A stretch of DNA of 64,000 bases from Sphingobacterium puteale. GTDB taxonomy: Bacteria; Bacteroidota; Bacteroidia; Sphingobacteriales; Sphingobacteriaceae. The notes below the pieces were generated by a model that had not been told where the DNA came from, made no database searches, and saw only the letters and a list, made by a program, of their open reading frames with translations. Below, in pieces: positions 24,945-35,000 of the stretch; position 1 is the first letter of the stretch, and every line of letters begins with the position of its first letter. Made by a program: the position numbers and the translations under genes. The DNA lies in contig NZ_RBWS01000008.1 of assembly GCF_003627955.1 (NCBI RefSeq), positions 248,001-312,000 on the forward strand, written 5' to 3'.

Positions 24945-27900
24945 TTATTTGAGTTTTTTAACTCGGATATCTTTGAAGAATACTTCAGTTCCATGGCCCA
25001 AGAAACCTATATGGCCACTTGTACGTTTTAAACCAGGGTGTTGTTTTCCATCCAGTGTTCCATTTTTACTCGCTTCAGCGATATCTGCATCAACAATAAC
25101 GGTACCATTTAAAGTTACTTTAACACGATTGCCTTTTACATATATTTCTTCAGAATTCCACTCGCCCAATGGTTTTAAATGTCCTTTTTTGGCCGTTACC
25201 ACGCCATAGATAGAACCGTGGTACTGGTAAGGTTTTAGGTCTTTATACACATCTGCACCGTCATCCAGTACTTGGATTTCCATAGCTTCATAAGCCGCAT
25301 CTCCTTCTAATGGAGCACGAATCCCAACGCCATTGTTAGCTCCGGGAGTCAATTTGAAGTCAAAGCGATAAATAAAATCAGCATATTCTTCTTTTGTATA
25401 TAAGTTGCCACCGAATTTTGCATTGGGATATACCCAGATATAACCTTCGTCATTTATTACATAAGCTTTGTTTTCAGTCCATTTGTCGAGATTTGTTCCA
25501 TCAAATAGGACATCGAATCCTTCTTTTTTCTCTTGCTCACTTAGTTTAAAGACTTGTCTTCTGGGGAATTCTTTGATAAAGAGATCCCTATAGTAAACCA
25601 CTGAACCATGAGCCTGCAGTTCAATCTGTTCTGTAGGGAAAATGGATTGATTTCTATCCCAGTAATTTTCAAGCGGGATATTATCGGTAACTAATTGACC
25701 ATTTAACCAAACAGAGACATTTTCGCCCTGCATTTTAATTTTGAACGTATTCCATTCGCCCGTGGCATTGTCAGCCACTTTTAACGGTTTGCTTTCATTT
25801 TTTTGATTATTGTACAATCCTCCCGAACCGACTTGTGCACCGACTCTAGTGTTGGCAATATCCCAGATCTGAACTTGTGGTGTACCTCTCAAATAGATAC
25901 CGGCATCACCCTCTATGCCACCATAGTTCTCCAATTTCCAGTCAACTAACATCTCGAAATCTCCGTATTGTTTTATTGTCGCCAGGTTATCTCCTTTTCC
26001 GCTAAAAACAATTTCGCCATTTGATGCTGACCAGCCTTTGCGCATGATGTCGTCTGCTTTGGCTTGTTCAGCTGCCAATGTTTTGGCATTCATTTTACTC
26101 CGTTTGATCGGATCAGCGACCAATCCCTTCCAACCACTCAGGTCTTTACCATTAAAAAGCGATACATAACCCTCCTTTATTGGCATTTCAGAAAGGTAAC
26201 GAACTACGGCTTCTTTCAGGTAGCCACTCTCACTACCTGACAATTTACCTATGACCTGCTCTAAGACTTCCCTTACTTTGCTACCATAATATTTATTATC
26301 CATGGCTATGTTCATGGCGGTATTCGCAGCAGATTCGCCTAATTGTGGATCAGCCATTTTGTCCGCAGCAAAAATAAAAGCTTGATAGGTACCTGTTGGC
26401 TGCAGGGCTGCAAGTGCGGCTTTCTTCTGTTCTACTGTTTTTGCAACACTAAAAGCGTCGCGCAACAACAGTGTTTTCTGATCTGCAGTATTTGTCGAAG
26501 ATGAAATGGATTTGATTAATCCTTTATAAACTGTATTGAATAAGTTTTCGTCTTTTTCCGTCCTGGATAATGATACCAGTTCGGGAAGGGCATTCGCAGA
26601 TGACCAACTAGACAATGAGGTAATTGCTGCAGTCCTCAACTCCGGATTGTTATTATTCACGTAATTGCTAACTGCTTTTAAGGATTGGTCATCACCGAGT
26701 CCAGCAAAAATAGGAAAGTATTTTGAAGCACTAGGAGCTGCCGATTTTGAAATATTGGCAGCTAGTTTTCCTGTTAGTCCGTTGGCATTTGGGCTTGATT
26801 GGACGACATTGACAATCGCTTTTTGCAGTAAAGCGGCGGATTTCTGATCTGAGGTATTGTTCAGTCTATTGAAAAGTTCTTCGAGATCGGATTCCTGAGC
26901 GACATTAGGTAACGCTTTATTTATCGCTTCCTCAACGGAAGGGTTTGCTGTTTTGATTGCCAATACTGCTTTTGACGAAGCGCTATTGGAACGTTTACTC
27001 AATATATCCAGTAACTGAATTTTTTTGCTGTCATCAACAGTCGCAAGCGCGTTATTGACATCATTGATCACATTGGCGTCCTTGGAAGAAAGGATAAGTG
27101 CCTTAACAGAATTATTGAACTCTTGGTCCGCATCGAAGGCCTGAATTAAGGTATTGGTTTCTTTACCCTGTGAAAGCGTGTTGATTGCGCTTAGTCCGGC
27201 CAATTTTGTGACTGGAGATGTCGCTTTGCCGACTAAGGCCTGGATTGCAGTTAGACTGCTTGCAGATCCGTTATGTGCAAGGTAATTTAGTACACTTTCC
27301 TGTACTTCTGGAGTACCTTTACTCGCTAAAGCGAGCAGGCTTTTGGCATCATTGCCTTTGCCATATTTGCCCAGCAATTGTAATGCGAGATTACGGTATG
27401 CGCCATTATCACTCTTTACGGCTGACAGCAGGTTTTTTTGTTGCTTTTTTGGATCGATGGCTGCCAATAGTTTCAACGAGGCAAATTGTCCGTTAATGGA
27501 TTTTGCTTTTTGTGATTCCTGAAAGAATTTATTCAGGAATTTGACTGCGTCTTGATCATGCTTATTGTCGATCAGCGATTGCGCATAATCAATACCTAGT
27601 CCTACAGCATCAAATTTATCGTAGCTGTATGCCGCATCGTTTAATTTATTTTGAAATAAAGGCGCCGAAGCTGTACCGCCAATTTTACTGAGAGCGATCA
27701 ACGCTGTGCGTTGGAAAGCATCTGAATTATATTTTTGCGTTAAATTTAAAATGGCATTTTCCGCATTGGTAACTTTTAAGTCACCTAATGCGGTAACGAT
27801 GGCGATAGTAGTTTTTTCAGTCGTTGAGGCAGCTAGGGCTTTTTCCAGCGCCGCAGCGGACTCGCTGGTACGGATAGATACCAAAGTTCTTGCAGCTGCA

Positions 27901-28346
27901 TCAGCAAGGTAATCGTTTGTTAAACAGTTTGCGACAGCAGGGATTGCGGAGTTGTCCGCACATTGGCGGAGTAAACGCAAAGCGAAAACTTGATTTGTAG
28001 GTTCGTTCAGTTGTGTGATAGATTTTGCTAAGCCTTCAACAAATATCTTTTTTTGCTGTTCTTTTCCTGGTTGATTGATATAAAAAGAATAGCTATTGGC
28101 AGCAAATTCAATAGGCGCATTATTACTTCCGGGAGCTTTTAGGCCTTTTAGGAAAGCAACGATGTCATCGGAAGTAAATCCTTCCAGTTCGTGCATGGCG
28201 AGTAGAAACTTTTCTTTTTCCTCTGCCGGTTGTTGGGCCAGTACGTCAGCTATTTTGGTAGCTGTGGTTCTATTTTGCGGTTGCTGGGCGTATGAAGCAC
28301 TCGAGATGAGGAGTAATACAGCCAGCGAATTAAATATCTTTTTCAT
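24945..28346 (-). CDS. Exported HEAT-repeat protein with two DUF1080 (3-keto-disaccharide hydrolase type) domains
   Basis: I start it at MKKIFNSLAVLLLISSASYAQ, a clear signal peptide; an ATG seven codons upstream is also possible. About 700 residues of HEAT/PBS-like helical repeats follow. Two DUF1080 domains come next, one from about residue 730 (GYVSLFNGKDLSGWKGL) and one from about 945 (GFDVLFDGTNLDKWTENK). DUF1080 is a concanavalin-like fold; characterised members split 3-keto-glucosides made by Gfo/Idh/MocA oxidoreductases. The gene is co-directional with such an oxidoreductase 187 bases upstream. Two hydrolase domains on one HEAT scaffold is unusual. Confidence 0.85.
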   Translation of the reverse strand: MKKIFNSLAVLLLISSASYAQQPQNRTTATKIADVLAQQPAEEKEKFLLAMHELEGFTSDDIVAFLKGLKAPGSNNAPIEFAANSYSFYINQPGKEQQKKIFVEGLAKSITQLNEPTNQVFALRLLRQCADNSAIPAVANCLTNDYLADAAARTLVSIRTSESAAALEKALAASTTEKTTIAIVTALGDLKVTNAENAILNLTQKYNSDAFQRTALIALSKIGGTASAPLFQNKLNDAAYSYDKFDAVGLGIDYAQSLIDNKHDQDAVKFLNKFFQESQKAKSINGQFASLKLLAAIDPKKQQKNLLSAVKSDNGAYRNLALQLLGKYGKGNDAKSLLALASKGTPEVQESVLNYLAHNGSASSLTAIQALVGKATSPVTKLAGLSAINTLSQGKETNTLIQAFDADQEFNNSVKALILSSKDANVINDVNNALATVDDSKKIQLLDILSKRSNSASSKAVLAIKTANPSVEEAINKALPNVAQESDLEELFNRLNNTSDQKSAALLQKAIVNVVQSSPNANGLTGKLAANISKSAAPSASKYFPIFAGLGDDQSLKAVSNYVNNNNPELRTAAITSLSSWSSANALPELVSLSRTEKDENLFNTVYKGLIKSISSSTNTADQKTLLLRDAFSVAKTVEQKKAALAALQPTGTYQAFIFAADKMADPQLGESAANTAMNIAMDNKYYGSKVREVLEQVIGKLSGSESGYLKEAVVRYLSEMPIKEGYVSLFNGKDLSGWKGLVADPIKRSKMNAKTLAAEQAKADDIMRKGWSASNGEIVFSGKGDNLATIKQYGDFEMLVDWKLENYGGIEGDAGIYLRGTPQVQIWDIANTRVGAQVGSGGLYNNQKNESKPLKVADNATGEWNTFKIKMQGENVSVWLNGQLVTDNIPLENYWDRNQSIFPTEQIELQAHGSVVYYRDLFIKEFPRRQVFKLSEQEKKEGFDVLFDGTNLDKWTENKAYVINDEGYIWVYPNAKFGGNLYTKEEYADFIYRFDFKLTPGANNGVGIRAPLEGDAAYEAMEIQVLDDGADVYKDLKPYQYHGSIYGVVTAKKGHLKPLGEWNSEEIYVKGNRVKVTLNGTVIVDADIAEASKNGTLDGKQHPGLKRTSGHIGFLGHGTEVFFKDIRVKKLK

Positions 28347-28532
28347 CCGTTTAAATCTGTTTTTCATTTGTGACGAAGCGATCAGATGTATTCATTTCCT
28401 TATGTAATTGAATAAATCATGATGGTTTCATTGAGATTTTTATCTTTTATCGGCATGAGGTATCATGGCGATTGCTATCCATCTGTTTTCTGATGTCTCT
28501 TTTGTTCATGATATTTCATCGGATTATAATTG

Positions 28533-29801
28533 TTAGATGGACCAAGGACCTCGCATTGGTTGGTGAATTAAACGGTTTGCCGCATCATCATCAATAAATT
28601 GCTCATTTTGAGAATCGTATTTCAATGAGCGGTTGAGACGAAGGGCTGCCAGTCCCATATTGACTAATGTACAGGAGCGATGTCCATTTATTTCATTGAG
28701 GGCAAATTTTTCGCGTGTCCGGACAGACTCCAAAAAGTCTGTAATCTGCGGAGCAGGCTCTGGATACTGCGCTAGTTTTCTTTCCAAATCTGGAATATCA
28801 GACGCAAAGCCTTTGTACAGTTTGCCTTTTGGACCTTCGATATAAGCTGCTTTTTCATCTTTGGCTTCGCCATCTAAAATGATCTGACAACCATCGGCAT
28901 AAGTAAACGTAATGCGTCTCCACGTACCAACCGCATCTGGGTGTTGCTGTGGTGCATCGACATCAACGGTCACCGGGCTTTCGTTGTCCTTACCGAGGAA
29001 ATATTGCACGGGATCCATGTAATGTTGCCCCATATCACCTAATCCGCCCCCGTCATAATCCCAATATCCTCTAAAAGTAGTGTGTACACGGTGTTTGTTA
29101 TATGGCTTATAAGGAGCGGGACCCAGCCAAAATTCGTAATCCAGCTCAGCCGGAACTTGTTCTTCGGGTAGGTTTTCTTTTCCCACCCAATAGAATTTCC
29201 AGTCGAACCCCGTATGCTTACTTATTGTCACTTTTAATGGCCAACCCAACATGCCTGTATCGACCAGTTTTTTGATTTTACTGACAGGAACATTCATTCC
29301 ATAAAAATCGTCTTTGAAACGGAACCATGTATTTAAACGGAACATATTTCCATGCTGTGCTATTGCTTCTTTTACTTTCTTACCTTCACCGATGGTCCGT
29401 GTCATTGGTTTTTCACACCAGATATCTTTTCCTGCTTTAGCGGCTTCGATGGACATAAGACCATGCCAGTGTGGTGGCGTGGCAATGTGGACAATGTCTA
29501 CTTCAGGAGATTTGATTAATTCTCTGAAATCGTGGTATTCTTTTACACCGCCCCCTAAGTCGTTTTGCGCTGCCGCAAGATGGCTTTTGTCAACGTCACA
29601 AATGGCAACTGTTTTTGTCCCGGCATAGCCGAAATGTCCACGGCCCATATTTCCGACGCCAATTACTCCTTTAGTTAGATGATCACTTGGAGCAAGATAG
29701 CCCTGGCCTCCAAGTACAAAACGTGGTACAATAGAAAATGCTGCGGCACCTACCACTGATTTTTTAATGAAATCACGCCTTGATGAATTCTGTTCTTTCA
29801 T
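28533..29801 (-). CDS. Gfo/Idh/MocA-family oxidoreductase with Tat-type signal
   Basis: The 422-residue protein begins SSRRDFIKKSVVGAAAF, a twin-arginine signal. A Rossmann domain follows with GVIGVGNMGRG, HIATPPHWH and WCEKPMT, the EKP motif with the catalytic Lys. The C-terminal domain includes GGGLGDMGQHYMDP. Members oxidise or reduce sugars with NAD(P)-type cofactor; Tat export fits a pre-loaded cofactor. With the downstream DUF1080 protein it could make and open 3-keto glycosides in the periplasm. That coupling is inferred from family knowledge and position. Confidence 0.9.
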   Translation of the reverse strand: MKEQNSSRRDFIKKSVVGAAAFSIVPRFVLGGQGYLAPSDHLTKGVIGVGNMGRGHFGYAGTKTVAICDVDKSHLAAAQNDLGGGVKEYHDFRELIKSPEVDIVHIATPPHWHGLMSIEAAKAGKDIWCEKPMTRTIGEGKKVKEAIAQHGNMFRLNTWFRFKDDFYGMNVPVSKIKKLVDTGMLGWPLKVTISKHTGFDWKFYWVGKENLPEEQVPAELDYEFWLGPAPYKPYNKHRVHTTFRGYWDYDGGGLGDMGQHYMDPVQYFLGKDNESPVTVDVDAPQQHPDAVGTWRRITFTYADGCQIILDGEAKDEKAAYIEGPKGKLYKGFASDIPDLERKLAQYPEPAPQITDFLESVRTREKFALNEINGHRSCTLVNMGLAALRLNRSLKYDSQNEQFIDDDAANRLIHQPMRGPWSI

Positions 29802-30338
29802 GTTGGTTGGATTAGTTGTTTTATAATTGATCCTTTTAGGCTGTTAAAATAACGGCAATTGGATATTGAACCTAAAAATAGATAAAAAACTGTTAAATAT
29901 AAACTGATAACTAAAATTTTACGTATTGTTTCTTCTCGTTTTATGAAAAAATAATAAAAGAGCGGTTCTATAATCATTTCTTTCGTATATAGTGTTTGAT
30001 TCTATTGCGGAAAAAGGAAATTTAGCAACAGAATTGTTACGTAACTACTCCCGGAATGAATTCCCTGCCGAAAAGCCTAGATTTTGTGGACACAGTCTGG
30101 CGCGCCCAGTTGTATATCTGAGTATTTGACCGTTTTTGGCAGGGACGAAATGATTTTTGGCCCCATATTGATGCCCAATCGTATGCTTAGTTTGAATTTA
30201 TACCGGTGACACCAGAAAAAAATTAACGGATTTGCTAATGGGAACCTGAGAAGTCACTTAATCGTTTTCGTAAATCAAGCTTGATTATACTTAGATAATA
30301 CGGCATCTTTATGGAGCCTTGTAAAGAGGAAAACCGAT
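29802..30338. other. 537-bp gap without a supported gene
   Basis: The gap separates the divergent oxidoreductase from the decayed glycosidase. It has no long frame with coding character, only a short frame at 30056 (about 21 codons). It should hold the promoters for both directions, but no clear TTTG / TAnnTTTG pair stands out. It may also contain decayed sequence belonging to the broken gene to its right. Confidence 0.5.
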
Positions 30339-30694
30339 ATGATGAGACCGAGAGCACTATTATTAATCCTTATTTATATCATAACCCTACAGGTGCTAGG
30401 GTTTGGGCAATTTAAGGTTGCTCCGCTCGGAAATACCATATATGAGGGGGTATTCACGGGTAACGGTCTATTGGGGACCATGACTTACCTGTCCGGGGAA
30501 AAGTCAGTGCGGGTTGACATTGGCCGAACAGATGTATATGACCATCGCGCCAATTCAGCTGATAAACTGTTTGATAAAGCCCGCCTGTCTCTAGGCTATT
30601 TCAATCTGGATTTGAGCTGTACGATCGAACAGGCCAAAGGAGATATTTAGAACTCGATAAAGGTGCCATAGCTGCTATCCGTGAAAATAAATAG
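30339..30694 (+). pseudogene. Remnant of a secreted glycoside hydrolase, 5' end only
   Basis: The first frame encodes 103 residues with a signal peptide and then NTIYEGVFTGNGLLGTMTYL and RVDIGRTDVYDHR. These resemble the N-terminal domain of large bacterial glycosidases (GH95-like; family not certain). The frame stops at 30648. Removing one GA from GGAGATA near 30640 restores a frame that reads on as YLELDKGAIAAIRENK before a TAG at 30692. So a 2-base insertion and then loss of the rest of the gene explain what is left. The GH88 gene follows after 45 bases. Confidence 0.65.
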
Positions 30695-30738
30695 TGCGAA
30701 GACTTAAAAATCAATAACGTAAAAAGGGAATATAAATA

Positions 30739-31989
30739 ATGAGACTAGAAAAGCAAATCTTAATGATTGTATGGGCTGCTTTGGGAACAAGCAGTCTGGC
30801 CCAGGGGCAAACGGAAAAATTGAACCTGTCGAAAGAGTTTATTCAGCAGCAACTTGACGGCGCTGCCAAGCAGATAAAGGTTTTGGATAAAGAAACGCCA
30901 AAGGATAAATTTCCAAAAACATTTGAAAATGGGAAGGAGGTTTTTTCGTCATCGAGTTGGTGGTGTTCCGGATTCTATCCCGGTACTTTATTTTATTTAT
31001 ATGAAGGAACCAAAGATCAGGAACTGCTGCGGAAAGCTGAAGATAAATTGACCTATCTGGAGAAGGAAAAAAATAATAAGGGGACGCATGATCTGGGCTT
31101 TATGCTGTTCTGTAGTTTTGGAAATGCCCTTCGGTTGACCGGAAATACACAGAAATACGAACCGGTTTTAACGACAGGGGCCAATTCATTGGCATCGCGT
31201 TATAGTCCGAAGACAAAAACTATCCGTTCGTGGGATCACGGGGCCTGGGACTATCCCGTCATTATAGACAATATGATGAACCTGGAGTTTTTGACACAGG
31301 TCTCTAAAGTAACAGGTGATAAGAAGTATTATGATATTGCGGTCACGCATGCCGAAACGACGCTAAAAAATCATTTTCGAAAAGATTATAGTTCGTATCA
31401 TGTGATAGATTATGATAAAAATACGGGTAAGGTCCGATCTAAAAAAACACATCAGGGTGCTTTTGATGAGTCTGCATGGTCGCGTGGCCAAGGTTGGGCT
31501 TTATATGGTTACACGATGATGTACCGTGAAACAAAAAAGAAGGAATTTTTAAAGCAGGCGCAACAGATAGCGAAATATATCCTTGACAATCCAAACTTAC
31601 CCTCAGATCTGATTCCTTACTGGGACTTTGACAAGGATAAGATCGCTTCATCTGATAAAATGTATCCGAATAAAGATCTAAGAGACGTTTCTGCTGCTGC
31701 GTTGTATGCTTCGGCCTTACTGGAACTTTCGCAATATACTAAAGGCAGTGAGTCGGCACTTTACCTCAACAAGGGCGAGACAATAATTAAAAATCTATCG
31801 CAAGCACCTTATCTGGCTCCATACGGACAAAATGGAGGCTATATTCTTCAGCACAGTGTTGGTGCTTTACCCTTGAATTCAGAAGTGGATGTGCCTTTGA
31901 CCTACGCTGATTACTATTATGTAGAAGCATTGGTGCGCTATAAAAGATTGTTGGCGGGTGAGCCAATAATTAAAGAAATTGCAAAATAA
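30739..31989 (+). CDS. GH88 unsaturated uronyl hydrolase, periplasmic form
   Basis: The 416-residue protein has a cleavable signal peptide (ending SSLAQGQ). The (alpha/alpha)6 GH88 pattern includes SSWWCSGFYPGTLFYLYE, THDLGFMLFCSFG with Asp118 and VIIDNMMNLEFL with Asp177. These correspond to the two catalytic Asp residues of known unsaturated glucuronyl hydrolases. It removes 4,5-unsaturated uronic acid from the end of oligosaccharides made by polysaccharide lyases. A closely related paralogue lies at 42632. It follows the decayed glycosidase and ends at a strong terminator. Confidence 0.94.
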   Translation: MRLEKQILMIVWAALGTSSLAQGQTEKLNLSKEFIQQQLDGAAKQIKVLDKETPKDKFPKTFENGKEVFSSSSWWCSGFYPGTLFYLYEGTKDQELLRKAEDKLTYLEKEKNNKGTHDLGFMLFCSFGNALRLTGNTQKYEPVLTTGANSLASRYSPKTKTIRSWDHGAWDYPVIIDNMMNLEFLTQVSKVTGDKKYYDIAVTHAETTLKNHFRKDYSSYHVIDYDKNTGKVRSKKTHQGAFDESAWSRGQGWALYGYTMMYRETKKKEFLKQAQQIAKYILDNPNLPSDLIPYWDFDKDKIASSDKMYPNKDLRDVSAAALYASALLELSQYTKGSESALYLNKGETIIKNLSQAPYLAPYGQNGGYILQHSVGALPLNSEVDVPLTYADYYYVEALVRYKRLLAGEPIIKEIAK

Positions 31990-32002
31990 ATATATATATC
32001 AC

Positions 32003-32050
32003 AAAATAAAGAAGCCATATTTTTAGCATAAAATGTGGCTTCTTTATTTT
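32003..32050. terminator. Bidirectional terminator
   Basis: AAAATAAAGAAGCCA pairs with the matching TGGCTTCTTTATTTT side through a long stem. It separates the GH88 gene (plus) from the hybrid two-component gene (minus). Confidence 0.9.
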
Positions 32051-32075
32051 AACAATCCCTGTTTAAGTAACGGTT

Positions 32076-35000
32076 TTAGCCGTCTTGATCTGAGGCCGAC
32101 GTTTCTTCAGACGGATTATGTCCGAAATGTTTCTTGAATTCTTTACTAAAGTATTTTCTGTCTGAAAATCCTACGGAATAAGCGACCTCACTGATATTCA
32201 TCGAAGATTTCAATAACACTCTGGCTTTATTAAGTCGGTACATCTTGACATAATTGTTGATAGACAGATTGGATATTGCTCTGAGCTTGCGGTAGAGAAT
32301 AGGCGCACTCATTCCCATGTTTCGGGATATAAAGTTAACGTCAAAATCTTCCGACTGGATATTTGCTTCAATCAGTTGATCCAATGTGGCAATAAATTGC
32401 GCATCCAGTTCATTGTCGAAATCTGTCTTTTTAACCTGAAATTCCCTGCTCTTTTTACGACTGATTGCGATGAGATTCTGTACAGATAGAAACAATAGCC
32501 TATTGTCAAAAGGTTTGGTTAGATAGATGTTTGCTCCAAATTGTAGGGCCTGTGTCTGTGAGTCACTGTCTGTCACTGCGGTCAGCAAGATAACGGGAAT
32601 ATGGCTAGTTGTGATATTTGTCTTTATTGCCTGGCATAACTGAGCTCCGTTCATATAAGGCATCATTAGGTCAGACAGGATCAGGTCGGGGATATATTCT
32701 TGCGCTTTTGTTAATGCATCTTCGCCATTGACAGCCGTGATGACGGTATAGCTTTCCTGAAACAAATGGACAATGGTATCCAGTAGTTCTCTATTGTCTT
32801 CGACAATGAGAATGGTCTGTTGCAAAGATCTGTCCGGGGCAGACGGAGTTGCTAAATTTGAATTATCTATTGCGGTCACCATAGGGTCTGTAGGAGAGGA
32901 CACGCGGACTTTCGATAGCTTTGGCAAACGTAGGCTAAAAACCGTCCATTCTCCTTGTTCATCTTTCATTGTAAAGCAACGGATCTCTCCCTGATGTTGT
33001 AAGATAATCTGTTTGGTCAACGCTAATCCGATTCCGGTACCTATGCTGTCGTTTGCCTGTTCTTCCCGATAATATTCTTCAAAGATCTTGAATTGATTAT
33101 CCGTTGCAATGCCAATGCCGTTATCAACGATATTGATAATGACGCTGTCTTCACTCTCAAGGAGCTCAAGATAAACGGTGCCATTCTCGGGCGTATACTT
33201 AATGGCATTTGACAATAGATTGAACATAACCTTGTCAAATTGAACAGGGTCTATGGATTGTAACCCTACGGCATCTAATTTCCGGATATAATAATTGATA
33301 TGTTTATTCTGCGCAAGATCGTTGAGGAGGTAAAATGTGTCTTCAATATATTCTTTGAAAGGGATATCACTTTGTTTCAGGATAAAGTGCTTGTCATCAA
33401 ATTTTTTGAAATCAAGTAGCTCGTTAACAACCCCCAATAATTTAACAGCGTTCTTTTTAATCCGTTTGATCTTAGACTGGGTGGTCGATAAATTGGCGGT
33501 TTCGGTAATGATTTCATCCAGAGGTGCGGTGATCAAGGTCAGCGGCGTACGGATTTCATGCGAAATTTGTGTAAAGAATTTGATTTTCTTTTCCTGTTCC
33601 CGTTCGGAATTGATCAGCATCTGGCGTTCAACGACAAACTTAATGACAAAATGCACCCCGAGAGTAAATAGTCCGGCGTATAAGAGGTAGGCCCACCAGG
33701 TGCGCCAGATCGGAGGTTTTATAGTTATATGTATTTGTAGCGGAGTACTGCTCCAGATGCCGTCATTATTGCTGGCATATACGGTCAGTGTGTGCCGACC
33801 TTCGGGGATATTGGTGTATCTGATACTTGGGGTATTAGTTTCTATCCAGTCTTTGTCAAAACCTTCAAGTTTATAACGATATCTATTTTTCTGTGGTTTG
33901 ATAAAATTGGAACTTGAAAAATTGACCGTGATAAAATTCTCGTCATAACGTAATTGCAACTGATAGCTGTTGGACCGATCACCTCGCTGGATGCGGCCAT
34001 AGTTTAATGGGGTATCTTCAAGGAATATATTTCTAAAAAGCACATTCGGTTTCTTCTGATTAAAAGTGATTTTTCGGGTGTCGATGGAAACCAGGCCGTT
34101 CAGTGTAGTCACGAACAAGACGGCGGCGTCGCTGCTATAGACCTTTGCTCCTTGCATATTCTTAACGGGGAGACCATCGTACTGATTAAGAACCGTATGA
34201 TACTTGGTACTCGGATCAAAAAAAATCAGTCCATTTTTGCTGCTGATCCAGAAATGTTTGTCGATCATCACTGGCCAGCCAAGGGTGTTATTTGGGAAGC
34301 GTGCTATGAGGGTTAAACGATCTTTAAGATCGAAATGATATAAATCCCCCTTCGAAGTGAGCCAAATATTACCATTGGGTGCTACATAAAATCCATTTAT
34401 GTAAAGTGAGTCAACTTGCTTTATGGGGTGGATAGTAGTACTAAAAGTCTTTCTCCGAAATAGCCTTCCTGATTGCAGGAAATAAATCTGTTGTTTATCA
34501 TCTGCCTGTATCTCATCTATTGTATTTGCTGCGAGCGAGGAATCAAACTGTGGTGGTTTTTCCTGTTCCTTAATGTAAAGTCCCTTATTTGTACCTAAAT
34601 ATATTCGTTGTGCAGGATCCACGTAAATGCTGTAAATATTGTTTTTCAGGTTTAAGAGATCCTTTTCGAGGAGATAATTTTTGGTGTTACCCGATTTTAG
34701 GTCAATGATGGAGTAGCCACCACCATATTGTGCGGCATATAATTTTTCATCCCGTACATAAAGGTCTTTTATCAGGTTTGATCGGGTCAGCTTCGGTTGC
34801 GGACTAGTATTCCCCGTAATTTTATCAATTTTATTGATTCCTTCTTCTTCAGTGCCTATCCAAGCAGCATTTTTGGAAACGGCAAAACTACCCACGATAT
34901 CGCTATTCAAACGTTGCTTTAATAAAGAACGTGTAGAATAGGATCGGATAGGGATCAAATCAGGATAAACTGCATTAATACCTCCAAAATATGTTCCTAG

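Noticed and set aside
30056..30121. Short frame starting MNSLPKSLDF in the 29.8-30.3 kb gap
   Set aside because: About 21 codons with no supporting signal; may be chance or decayed sequence.
33337..33690. 117-codon plus-strand frame opposite the HTCS kinase domain
   Set aside because: Antisense shadow of the conserved HisKA region.
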